DNA of 64,000 nucleotides. It comes from UMGS1889 sp964540575 (GTDB taxonomy: Bacteria; Bacillota; Clostridia; Oscillospirales; Ruminococcaceae). The notes under the pieces were generated by a model that worked only from the letters and a program-made list of their open reading frames with translations, was not told the DNA's origin and made no database searches. Both the position numbers and the translations under genes were made by a program. Numbering within the stretch: position 1 is the stretch's first letter; each line of letters begins with the position of its first letter. This document shows positions 57,775-64,000 of the stretch, piece by piece. Where the stretch lies: the NCBI GenBank assembly GCA_964540575.1, contig CAZINI010000011.1, positions 4,076-68,075 on the forward strand, written 5' to 3'.

Positions 57775-58776
57775 TTGAGCGAAGTAAACACCCGAATCTC
57801 AGACGAAATATCAAATTACCAGATTACCACAGGCAAAAAAGCAACGATTGAAGAAATAAAGGATATTCCGGCTTCAAAAAGAACTTCTTCTGAACAAAAA
57901 ATCATCGAATTATATGAAGATATTGACGGTGTATATAAGGCTGAATGGGATCTCATTGACAAGAGCAGGGCATTTAATGTTGATACTGCACTTGTAGAGA
58001 GCTACAATTCGCAGCTTTCTGTTATTGGATCTGACTACGCTATGATGCTTTCTGACTGTCGTGCGTATTCAAATTCACTTATTACATTGACTACCGGCAA
58101 AGAAACAATTGTAAAATCACTTCTGATTAGTCATTATGATGATTTCATAGATGGAATCAACAGATATGGACTCAATTATGCAAATCTTGCAGTTGAGCAT
58201 GGTGAACAATTTGTTAAAGCCATTTCAACATATCCGCAATATGCTGATGATATAATTAAACTGACATCGTTATATGGTTCTAACTTTATTGAAATTGTAT
58301 CAAAAGGTTCAAACACTGGTGAAATAGTAGCATTTATTTCAAAATACGCTGATGATGGAATAGAAACTTTATTAAAAAAATTTGATGCTTCGGGAACTGA
58401 TCAGCTTATTGTTGAGAGTGAACTTTTTTTGAAAGCTGATGGATCAATTAATTGGGACTTAGCGCCAAATGGAGGACGAGTGCCAAATACTGAGAAATAT
58501 AATCAATTATTGAGTGCAGGAACATACATTGATAGATACGGTTCAATCATGGGAAAATATGTTTCTCCTTTTGGGGTTCCTTACACGCAACGCTCTTTAC
58601 CATATGTTGAAAACCCAAAGGCATATCATGTGTATTTAGTAAAAAAAGATATCGTTGGTGTAACAAGTTCCAAAATTGCGAAAGCTTTTAATGGAACAGG
58701 TGGTGGAACACAATATGAACTGCCGTTAACAATACATGAATTGTTAACCGATGGATATCTTGTGGAGGTTATATAA
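57775..58776 (+). pseudogene. C-terminal part of a polymorphic toxin with TNT (NAD+ glycohydrolase) domain
   Basis: 333 codons from a TTG without ribosome binding site; the frame is in fact open from 57712, inside the sigma fragment. Residues about 1-225 are helical (repeated FVKAIS, ADDIIKL, ADDGIETL segments). Residues about 225-333 match the TNT domain: YIDRYGSIMGKYVSPFGVPYTQRSLPY, then PKAYHVYLVKK, FNGTGGGTQYELP and LLTDGYLVEV. TNT enzymes hydrolyse NAD+ and are delivered as toxin tips. No secretion or N-terminal trafficking domain is left, so it is a 5'-truncated tip or cassette. Two candidate immunity genes follow. Confidence 0.8.
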
Positions 58777-59013
58777 TTGAATAGATATGAATTAAAAAAA
58801 GAATTGTCAAATTTAAAAATCAGTCCATGGTATTATAATATAGATGGCGTTGGAGAAACAGATCAAAAATTGTGTCTTAAATATGTTGATTCACAGTGGA
58901 TGGTTTATTATTGTGAAAGAGGTGAAATAATTTATAAAAGAATATACAACACAGAAAGCGAAGCATGTGAAGATATACTTAAAGAATTACAACATTTAGA
59001 GCAGAACTGTTGA
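58777..59013 (+). CDS. Putative immunity protein to the TNT toxin
   Basis: 78 residues, start TTG directly after the toxin stop, with GTGGAGG 9 bp upstream. It is small, acidic and aromatic-rich (SPWYYNIDG, QWMVYYCERGEI). The position directly after a toxin tip is where polymorphic toxin systems place the cognate immunity gene. No known Imm family was recognised from sequence, so the function is inferred from position only. Confidence 0.6.
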   Translation: MNRYELKKELSNLKISPWYYNIDGVGETDQKLCLKYVDSQWMVYYCERGEIIYKRIYNTESEACEDILKELQHLEQNC

Positions 59014-59042
59014 TTCTGACCAATAACATCAACAATCTTCCA

Positions 59043-59069
59043 TACCCCTATCTTGAATCGATAGGGGTA
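59043..59069 (+). terminator. Terminator after the immunity gene
   Basis: Perfect 10-bp stem TACCCCTATC/GATAGGGGTA with a 7-nt loop, followed by AAAATTTTAT. Confidence 0.7.
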
Positions 59070-59125
59070 AAATTTTATACAATGACTAATTTCAAATCAA
59101 AGCAGCAGACAGGAGGATGAATGGT

Positions 59126-59662
59126 ATGTTGAATGAAATAGCAGAGCAGCAATTAAGGAAAGCAGGTTGGTATCCAGGAAGAAAGGTGGATATTTCCGAC
59201 CAGATTGACTTTTGGGAAAGTCTTGGATATCAGACATTTGATGCAGCTGTAAAGTTTATGGAGGAATATGGTAAACTGCGTATTACAGACAAATATATTT
59301 TTACAGTTATGAATTGTTTTAATCAGACAAATCACACGACATTCGTTACTGATATTTTGGAGTTTTATAACGAATATACTGAACAAGAGAAATTTGAATT
59401 TAACCTGTTTGGAAATGTAAAAGAAAAGATATTGCCTGTACTGAAAATCGAGGAAATGGTTGTTTATTTTATAGGTGAATCTGGTTCTTTTTATCGTGAT
59501 GAAGGTTTAATTGCAGAGAATTCTGAGGTATTATGGAATGAGTACTACGGTTCGTATATCGGTGGAATCTCTGGCTGTTATCTCACTTGGAACGAGATGG
59601 ATAGGGGCGAACAACGAAAAAGAGCTCTTGGGAGCGGAAAAGGTACTCGAAAGTATCTTTAA
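59126..59662 (+). CDS. SUKH-3 family immunity protein
   Basis: 178 residues. LRKAGWYPGRKVDISDQIDFWESLGYQTFDAAVKFMEEYGKLRI is the SUKH-3 opening, and the middle has YFIGESGSFYRDEGLIAENSEVLW. SUKH-3 proteins protect against secreted nuclease or NAD-targeting toxins in polymorphic systems. The basic tail after GCYLTWNEMD (GEQRKRALGSGKGTRKYL) looks unrelated to the family and may come from a recombination joint. ATG 59126 has GGAGG 9 bp upstream. It may be a second immunity gene left from an earlier toxin cassette. Confidence 0.75.
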   Translation: MLNEIAEQQLRKAGWYPGRKVDISDQIDFWESLGYQTFDAAVKFMEEYGKLRITDKYIFTVMNCFNQTNHTTFVTDILEFYNEYTEQEKFEFNLFGNVKEKILPVLKIEEMVVYFIGESGSFYRDEGLIAENSEVLWNEYYGSYIGGISGCYLTWNEMDRGEQRKRALGSGKGTRKYL

Positions 59663-60063
59663 ATCAAATTGAATAACACCATACCTTTCGTTTGCCAAAA
59701 ATCAATGCTTGCTGAAATCAAGCTCCATTCTCCCGAGTTGAAAGCCTTTCCTCTTCTCTCAAGTAAAAAAATTATAACAAGTTGAAACACCCTAAAATAC
59801 GTCATTACAATCGAATATCCACCAACAAAAGAAGCTTCGAAGGCTGTTACAGTCTTCAGAGTTTCTTTTTTAATGCATAAAATGAAAAGGTGATGTCATT
59901 TTCTCAAATTTGACGTTAGCAGTTACCGGCAAGTAACAGCAAAACCGATTAATTTGTCGTCAAATCAGAGTTTGATAGTAACAGATGCAGTAAAAAAGCA
60001 TCAAAACACGAAAAATGCACTCAAATAAATAACCAATACAATTAAAAAAATGGTATATTCATA
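59663..60063. other. 401-bp gene-free interval with two hairpins
   Basis: A terminator-like hairpin with G-U pairs at 59830-59866, followed by TTTTTT, probably ends the SUKH-3 transcript. A second structure has outer ATTTGACG/CGTCAAAT (59908-59915, 59958-59965) and inner GTTAC/GTAAC (59922-59926, 59933-59937) stems. No ORF with a ribosome binding site was seen. AT-rich. Confidence 0.5.
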
Positions 60064-61161
60064 TCAAGACATCTTCTCATGAAGCTGATCAGCCACCCCT
60101 CTCAGCTCCGTCTCCCAATTAAGGAGCTGCTTTGCAAAATCATTGATTTCAGACAGAGGGCTGTCATCGGACAGCCCTCTTTTCATAGTAAGAGCCTTTT
60201 CTTTCAGCTCATTGAAAAGAGCATTGTACTGCTCAAGAGCTTCGGGAGAACGCTTGAGCTTGCGTTTCTGGTTGTTTGTGTTGTTGTAGAACTGAGTGTA
60301 AAGGCACTGCACATCGCTTTCGGCGTTCTTTATGCGATTTTCCTTTGTCCATTCCCTCTTGTGAACGTTGCGGCACTCCTGACTGCAAAAGTCGGAATTG
60401 TTGGTCTTGTCCTTTATTATAAGCTTGCCGCAGATAGTGCAGTTTGAAACTATGCGGTTAGCCTGTTTGAGCATATCAACGTAAATGCGGAGAACGGCAA
60501 GGAACGAGTCATCGGCAACATAGGCTGTCTGCCAAGTGCCGTTAAGGTGCGTATAATAAATATGTACCGTCAGATCGGTGGGCGAAGCGTTTATCTGCTC
60601 CGGTATGTTCCAATATCGCACATTCGATTCGGGAACAGTGGGCAGATTACGAAACGGCAGGAGCATATCCGATACGCAGGTGTTGAACTGCTCCGCAAAT
60701 CGAGCCGCCGACTTTTTCATTGAGGACATAAAAACGTGCCATTCGGAACTCAGTGTCTTGTGGTTGTACTGATAATTCGTCAGTATGAAGAAAATCATAA
60801 AATTTAGAAGCATATTGCCCTTGCCTGAACTGTCATACAGTTTGGCGAGGGCATTTATATATTCCTCCGCAGACTTGTTGCCCTGCCCTTCGCTGATGAT
60901 ACCGCATAAGCCGTTTGAACAATCGGCAAGAGTCTGCATTTTGCCATCTTCCTCAGATTGAGCAAGCTCATTCATATCATCAACAAGGCTGCCGAGCTTA
61001 CGGGTGCGGACTTCAATTTCGGGACTGTCAACTCCAAGAGTGAAAAATGCTTTCAGCTTATCGGGACTTCCGATAGCTATAATCTCCTTTTCGTTAGGAA
61101 CATCGAAGCTAATACCTATAGAAGCTGTCTTATCCTCTGCAATTATGTTCTTTATGTTCAA
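60064..61161 (-). CDS. DUF6076-like protein with zinc-binding CxxC..CxxxC motif
   Basis: 365 residues, cytosolic, mostly helical. A C-terminal zinc-ribbon-like element CTICGKLIIKD..FCSQECRNVHKREW (about 249-282) is its main motif and would bind Zn. Overall it resembles DUF6076 proteins found in Firmicute integrative elements; role unknown. The start is TTG 61161 with GGAGG 7 bp upstream. Transcription comes from a perfect promoter at 61212-61240. Confidence 0.7.
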   Translation of the reverse strand: MNIKNIIAEDKTASIGISFDVPNEKEIIAIGSPDKLKAFFTLGVDSPEIEVRTRKLGSLVDDMNELAQSEEDGKMQTLADCSNGLCGIISEGQGNKSAEEYINALAKLYDSSGKGNMLLNFMIFFILTNYQYNHKTLSSEWHVFMSSMKKSAARFAEQFNTCVSDMLLPFRNLPTVPESNVRYWNIPEQINASPTDLTVHIYYTHLNGTWQTAYVADDSFLAVLRIYVDMLKQANRIVSNCTICGKLIIKDKTNNSDFCSQECRNVHKREWTKENRIKNAESDVQCLYTQFYNNTNNQKRKLKRSPEALEQYNALFNELKEKALTMKRGLSDDSPLSEINDFAKQLLNWETELRGVADQLHEKMS

Positions 61162-61211
61162 TATGTATCCTCCATTTTGTTGATTGTGTGTTTATACTTT
61201 CTATTAGTCAC

Positions 61212-61240
61212 ATTATACAATAATAAGCCCGATTTGTCAA
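61212..61240 (-). promoter_or_regulatory. Consensus promoter of the DUF6076-like gene
   Basis: Minus strand TTGACA (61240-61235), 17-bp spacer, TATAAT (61217-61212). Confidence 0.82.
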
Positions 61241-61280
61241 GCAAGTCAGACAAAATCAATCAGTATCAAAGTGATTGACA

Positions 61281-61305
61281 GGGCATTAGCAATCGATTGA
61301 TGCCC
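61281..61305. repeat. Nested palindrome between divergent genes
   Basis: GGGCAT (61281-61286) pairs with ATGCCC (61300-61305), and CAATCGATTG inside it is itself palindromic. It is placed between the minus-strand DUF6076 promoter and a plus-strand extended -10 (TGATATAAT, 61343-61351). A binding site for the adjacent small HTH protein is possible. Confidence 0.45.
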
Positions 61306-61385
61306 GATTACACAACAATTTCCGTACAAATACGAAAAATGATGATATAATCAAACCATCGAAAGTCGCAAAGGAGGTGAAACTG

Positions 61386-61583
61386 ATGGATAACAGAAAG
61401 AACAGCACACCCGAAATTCTCTCTGCAAAGGATTTGCAGGATATGGGATTTTCACGTTCTATGTCATATGCCCTGTTCAATCGTGAGGACATTCCCGTTA
61501 TCCGCATCGGAAAGCGTAAGTTTATCAGACGGGAGATATTTATGGAGTGGCTTGCGGAACAGGAGAGGACGGACAAGGAATGA
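61386..61583 (+). CDS. Excisionase-like / HTH_17 DNA-binding protein
   Basis: 65 residues with AAAGGAGG 8 bp upstream of the ATG. LSAKDLQDMGFSRSMSYALFNREDIPVIRIGKRKFIRREIFMEWLAEQE is the winged-helix pattern of excisionase-family (helix-turn-helix 17) proteins. In integrative elements such proteins guide excision or act as small regulators. It is followed by the mobilization gene cluster. Confidence 0.85.
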   Translation: MDNRKNSTPEILSAKDLQDMGFSRSMSYALFNREDIPVIRIGKRKFIRREIFMEWLAEQERTDKE

Positions 61584-61626
61584 GCCGAAATCATAACGAA
61601 CTAAAAATGAAAGGAGAAATCATTTT

Positions 61627-61989
61627 ATGAATGAGGAAGTAAAGACCACACCCACAACCGAGCCTGCTGCCGAAAAGCAGACCAAGCCGAAGCGTACCGA
61701 TGAGGAGAAATTGCAGGAGTGCTATGAAAAGTGTGACAGGCTTCGGGAGCAGAAAACCGCCCACAAGAATAAGGGGCAGGTAATTGATAAGAGCATTGCC
61801 GAGAACAATGCGAAAATCGCAGAGCTTGAAAACAAGGAGATTCTCAAAACCATAAAGGAGAAGAAAATCTCCGCACAGGAGCTTATCGGCTTTTTGAAGA
61901 AAATGCCCGAAGGCGTTACGCTTGAAAATGTTGCTTTCCGCAGAATACCGCCCCACTCCGGTCAGCTTCACTTTAATGATACGATGTGA
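61627..61989 (+). CDS. DUF4315-like coiled-coil protein
   Basis: 120 residues. A Thr/Glu/Pro/Lys-rich head (1-22) precedes a coiled coil and the closing ENAKIAELENKEILKTIKEKKISAQELIGFLKKMPEG. That closing pattern (EN..I...I....IS..EL..FL) is the DUF4315 signature seen in conjugative elements near relaxase genes. AAAGGAG lies upstream. Function unknown. Confidence 0.65.
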   Translation: MNEEVKTTPTTEPAAEKQTKPKRTDEEKLQECYEKCDRLREQKTAHKNKGQVIDKSIAENNAKIAELENKEILKTIKEKKISAQELIGFLKKMPEGVTLENVAFRRIPPHSGQLHFNDTM

Positions 61990-62240
61990 CCGCAGATTTA
62001 GTACCAATATCCTGCCGTTTTAGTATAACTGCTGCGTTTGGTATCAGAAACGTACAGAAATAATACCAACGGCATAGCACCAAAACGGCAGAAAAGTGGT
62101 ACTAACTCAGTTTTGGTATTGATAACGTACCGAAATGATACCAAAAAAGTAGTATGAAAATACCGCCGATTTGAAGCCAATGCGGAAATGGTATGAAAAA
62201 AAGGTACTTTTCATACCAACGAAAAGGGGAGGTGAGCCAA
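61990..62240. promoter_or_regulatory. Repeat-dense leader of the HTH/coiled-coil gene
   Basis: It contains three 32-bp dyads at exact 75-bp spacing (annotated separately). An additional inverted relation pairs AGTACCAATATCCTGCCGTT (61999 onward) with AACGGCAGAAAAGTGGTACT (62084-62103). No ORF is present. This looks like a multi-site operator or a plasmid-type partition or replication control region. Confidence 0.5.
62038..62219. repeat. Three 32-bp dyads at 75-bp intervals
   Basis: Copies at 62038-62069, 62113-62144 and 62188-62219. Each starts [TA]TGGTAT and ends ATACCAA, with a GTAC near the centre, so each is itself an inverted repeat. Copies 1 and 2 share most positions (AACGTACnGAAATnATACCAA); copy 3 is more diverged. 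The start-to-start spacing is 75 bp in both cases, about seven helical turns, which would put bound proteins on the same DNA face. The last copy ends 22 bp before the next start codon. Confidence 0.75.
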
Positions 62241-62795
62241 ATGTCAGAAACGGAAGAAAAGCTGTTGACCGTAAAAGAGTATGCAGCCGAAAATCACGTT
62301 TCCCGTCAATCCGTCAATTCCAAGATAAACCGTCATAAGGACGAGCTGAAAGGTCACGTTTTCATAATAAACGGCAGAAAGATGCTTGACGGCTTTGCAC
62401 AGGATTTTCTTAAACCTACAAAGGACAATGCCCTGCTTATCAGCAAAAATGCAGAACTTGAGAAATCTCTGGAAAACGAGAAAAATGTTAGCAAGCAGAA
62501 CAAGAGCCTTGCCAACAGTCAGGGGAATAAGGTAAAGGTTATGACTGTCGAGCTTGAAACGAAGAATAAGCTGATTGCCGAATATGAGGACAGGATAAAA
62601 AAGTTGGAGCAGTCCATAAGTGAGAAAGATGCCATAATTGCCGAAAAGGACAATCGCATAGCCGAGCTTACCGACAAGGCTGCTGCATTTGAAAATTTCG
62701 CAGAACAGCTCACTGCTCTATTCGGAGTTTTGGAGGAAACCGCTAATACGAGCGTGGGAAAGAAGATCGGCAATCTTCTGTCAGGAAAGAAGTAA
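62241..62795 (+). CDS. HTH/coiled-coil DNA-binding protein (KfrA/DUF536-like)
   Basis: 184 residues. The N-terminal helix-turn-helix LLTVKEYAAENHVSRQSVNSKINRHKDEL (about 8-37) is followed by a long coiled coil (about 70-160, with the repeated EKDxxIAEKDxRIAEL pattern). This design is shared with KfrA and DUF536-type plasmid proteins involved in partition or replication control. GGGAGGTGA lies upstream of ATG 62241. The three 32-bp dyads just before the gene are probable binding sites. Confidence 0.75.
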   Translation: MSETEEKLLTVKEYAAENHVSRQSVNSKINRHKDELKGHVFIINGRKMLDGFAQDFLKPTKDNALLISKNAELEKSLENEKNVSKQNKSLANSQGNKVKVMTVELETKNKLIAEYEDRIKKLEQSISEKDAIIAEKDNRIAELTDKAAAFENFAEQLTALFGVLEETANTSVGKKIGNLLSGKK

Positions 62796-62850
62796 ACGCA
62801 TTGCTTGAATTGTGTTTACAGAAGAGGGTTGCTTGATTATCACAAGTGCA

Positions 62851-62913
62851 GAAAAAGTACACCTTTTTCCCGACCGGCTCCGCAGTCGGCTTGTTAAGGG
62901 CTGCCGCCCCTAA
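62851..62913. other. Candidate origin of transfer (oriT)
   Basis: Three inverted repeats within 63 bp: GAAAAAG/CTTTTTC (62851-62869), CCGAC/GTCGG (62870-62889) and TTAAGGG/CCCCTAA (62894-62913). They lie just upstream of two MobC-like genes and the relaxase gene. Such clustered hairpins between regulator and mob genes are usual for oriT; the nick site cannot be located by eye. Confidence 0.5.
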
Positions 62914-62943
62914 GACCCCGATATTTGATAAAAGGATAGGAGA

Positions 62944-63288
62944 GTGATTTTTACGAAAAGAACAAAACGCAAACACGTTCTTTTTACGCAGGAGCAGTGG
63001 GAGCGTGTATGCGAACGTGCCAAATTTGTGAAAATGAAGCCTGCTACATATCTTCGGAATATGTCGCTGCACAAGGAATGGAAAAACGTTTCTGCCGATG
63101 ATTTCTGCCTTCCGATGAAAATCATAAATCATATCGGCACCGATATGAATATGATTATCAGAGTTGCGGAAAGCACAAATCCCGAACACCTTGAAAAGCT
63201 CCGAGAGCTTAAAAAGCGGTTTGATGAATACAGGAACAACTTCATTCGCTACTATTCTCAGCTTATGAACAGGGGGGTGAAAAATTGA
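62944..63288 (+). CDS. MobC-like relaxosome protein 1
   Basis: 114 residues, basic. The ribbon-helix-helix-like N-terminus (KRKHVLFTQEQWERVCERAKFVKMKPATYLRNMSLH) and IGTDMNMIIRVAESTNPEHLEKLRELKKRF match the MobC/relaxosome accessory family, which opens oriT DNA for the relaxase. The start is GTG 62944, close to GGATAGGAG. The stop overlaps the next gene's TTG. Confidence 0.8.
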   Translation: MIFTKRTKRKHVLFTQEQWERVCERAKFVKMKPATYLRNMSLHKEWKNVSADDFCLPMKIINHIGTDMNMIIRVAESTNPEHLEKLRELKKRFDEYRNNFIRYYSQLMNRGVKN

Positions 63289-63632
63289 AAAAGACAAAAG
63301 GACAGATCAGAAAGGAAATTAAGTACAGCACAGAGGAGTGGAACAAGGTTACTGCCCTTGCTAAGAAAAGCGGAAAGCTCCCTGCTGCCTACATAAGAGA
63401 TCAGGCACTTAACATCAAAATCAAGGTGATTGATGTTTTCTCTCCCGATGACGGTGTTGTCGATATCCGAAACAAGTTTCATCGGGAAATGAATGAGGTT
63501 GCGAAAACTGTAAATACACACAAGGCGGTTTTCACAAGTGACGTGGAAGAAGTCGAAAGGATCATCAACGAGATGGGAGAGTTTTCCCGAAACGGACTTC
63601 ACACCATTGCTATGCGAGAGGTGAATTGCTGA
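63285..63632 (+). CDS. MobC-like relaxosome protein 2
   Basis: 115 residues, second copy of the same type. EIKYSTEEWNKVTALAKKSGKLPAAYIRDQAL is the DNA-binding head, and REMNEVAKTVNTHKAVFTSDVEEVERIINEMGEFSRN the helical tail. It starts with TTG overlapping the first MobC gene and ends overlapping the relaxase ATG (TGATG), so the three are translated as a unit. Two tandem MobC paralogues are somewhat unusual. Confidence 0.75.
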   Translation: MKKTKGQIRKEIKYSTEEWNKVTALAKKSGKLPAAYIRDQALNIKIKVIDVFSPDDGVVDIRNKFHREMNEVAKTVNTHKAVFTSDVEEVERIINEMGEFSRNGLHTIAMREVNC

Positions 63633-64000
63633 TGGCCGTTTTAATACACTTTTCCATAAAAAGCTCTCCTTTGGCTCTTTTGAAATATGTCACAGGAGAA
63701 ACCAAAGAGCATAAAGCGGAAATCGTCACAGGAATAAACTGCTCCGATGATCCCGAATCGGCATATATCGAAATGGGACTTTGCTATGAACATTATGCAG
63801 GAGAAAAATTCCACCGAACAGCCAAGCCCGTTGGGAAAGAGCATATCAAAATGCACCACTATGTCATTTCATTCGAGGGAGATGAAGTCACTCCGCAGGA
63901 AGCTCAGAGGATTGCGGAGCAGTGGGCATATGATACCTTCGGCAATAACCGTCAGATACTCATTGCTGTTCATACCGATACAGATAACATTCACGTTCAC
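63632..64000 (+). CDS. Relaxase/mobilization nuclease (partial, runs off the window)
   Basis: The first 123 codons are present. YVTGETKEHKAEIVTGINCSDDPESAYIEMG and HIKMHHYVISFEGDEVTPQEAQRIAEQWAYDTFG lead to the metal-binding histidine triad HTDTDNIHVH (HxDxDxxHxH), which ends exactly at the window edge. This is motif III of MOBP-type relaxases that nick oriT and lead the strand into the recipient. The catalytic Tyr motif is not obvious in the visible part. Confidence 0.87.
   Translation, partial: MAVLIHFSIKSSPLALLKYVTGETKEHKAEIVTGINCSDDPESAYIEMGLCYEHYAGEKFHRTAKPVGKEHIKMHHYVISFEGDEVTPQEAQRIAEQWAYDTFGNNRQILIAVHTDTDNIHVH

Overview
The window looks like chromosomal DNA of an anaerobic Gram-positive member of the Clostridia, most likely Ruminococcus or a close relative in the Oscillospiraceae. 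The grounds are gene content and signals: reverse rubrerythrin, NfnAB, a DUF4364 protein, a ClpC-like ATPase, a YesM/YesN-type two-component pair, a Gram-positive MFP-MacB exporter, strong AGGAGG ribosome binding sites, frequent TTG/GTG starts, and many near-consensus sigma-A promoters with 17-bp spacers. Genus-level assignment is inference.

Layout. 1-372: a likely tyrosine-recombinase tail next to tRNA-Pro(GGG). 559-4758: cysteine hydrolase, reverse rubrerythrin, ClpC-like ATPase and a small Cys/Gly/Asn-rich peptide. 5041-8589: an AT-richer patch with an XRE regulator, a large helical membrane protein and a lipoprotein, none with a known role. 8656-12079: coiled-coil protein, coaD, rsmD, uvrC. 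12364-15374: MBOAT acyltransferase plus its DHHW partner for cell-surface O-acylation, followed by a multibranched structured RNA ending in a terminator. 15596-19339: sensor kinase, AraC-type response regulator and a DUF3788 protein. 19410-22705: a DUF368 (PopT-type) lipid-carrier transporter, a cytidylate-kinase-like protein, a small membrane protein and an EAL protein.

22768-29434 is an aromatic amino acid block: an aroF-aroB-aroA-aroC-DUF4364 operon and a second, separately promoted DAHP synthase. The operon is preceded by a perfect consensus promoter, a 35-residue Phe-rich leader ORF and a terminator hairpin just before the aroF ribosome binding site. This is a ribosome-mediated attenuator in a lineage that mostly uses T-boxes. 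29662-43277: a membrane protein, PutP, the MacB-type exporter with its adaptor, LysR divergent from nfnAB, a 103-bp MITE-like palindrome, a SUKH-type protein, an SDR and an ABC-F protein. 43422-54436: argS, DUF3783, a secreted CAP protein, pyridoxamine kinase, trmL, DegV, an SGNH lipoprotein, feoA-feoB with a small Cys-rich companion, and lepA. 54596-54794: tRNA-Ala(GGC) and tRNA-Ala(CGC).

From about 54840 to the right edge is a mosaic, partly decayed integrative/mobilizable element. It begins just past the tRNA-Ala pair with the remains of a type III toxin-antitoxin locus (ToxIN/AbiQ class): a consensus promoter, three tandem 34-36-nt antitoxin RNA repeats, a terminator, and a toxin gene cut to 53 codons. 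Next are a truncated helicase, an XRE-sigma pair whose sigma gene is broken, a TNT-domain (NAD glycohydrolase) toxin tip with two candidate immunity genes, and a DUF6076 protein. The right part is a mobilization module: excisionase-like protein, DUF4315-like protein, three 32-bp dyads at exactly 75-bp spacing, an HTH/coiled-coil protein, an oriT-like hairpin cluster, two MobC-like proteins and the start of a relaxase that runs off the window.

The most notable observations are the orphaned ToxI-type antitoxin array, the Phe-rich attenuator in front of aroF, the TNT toxin cassette spliced onto a broken sigma gene, and the evenly phased 32-bp dyads.
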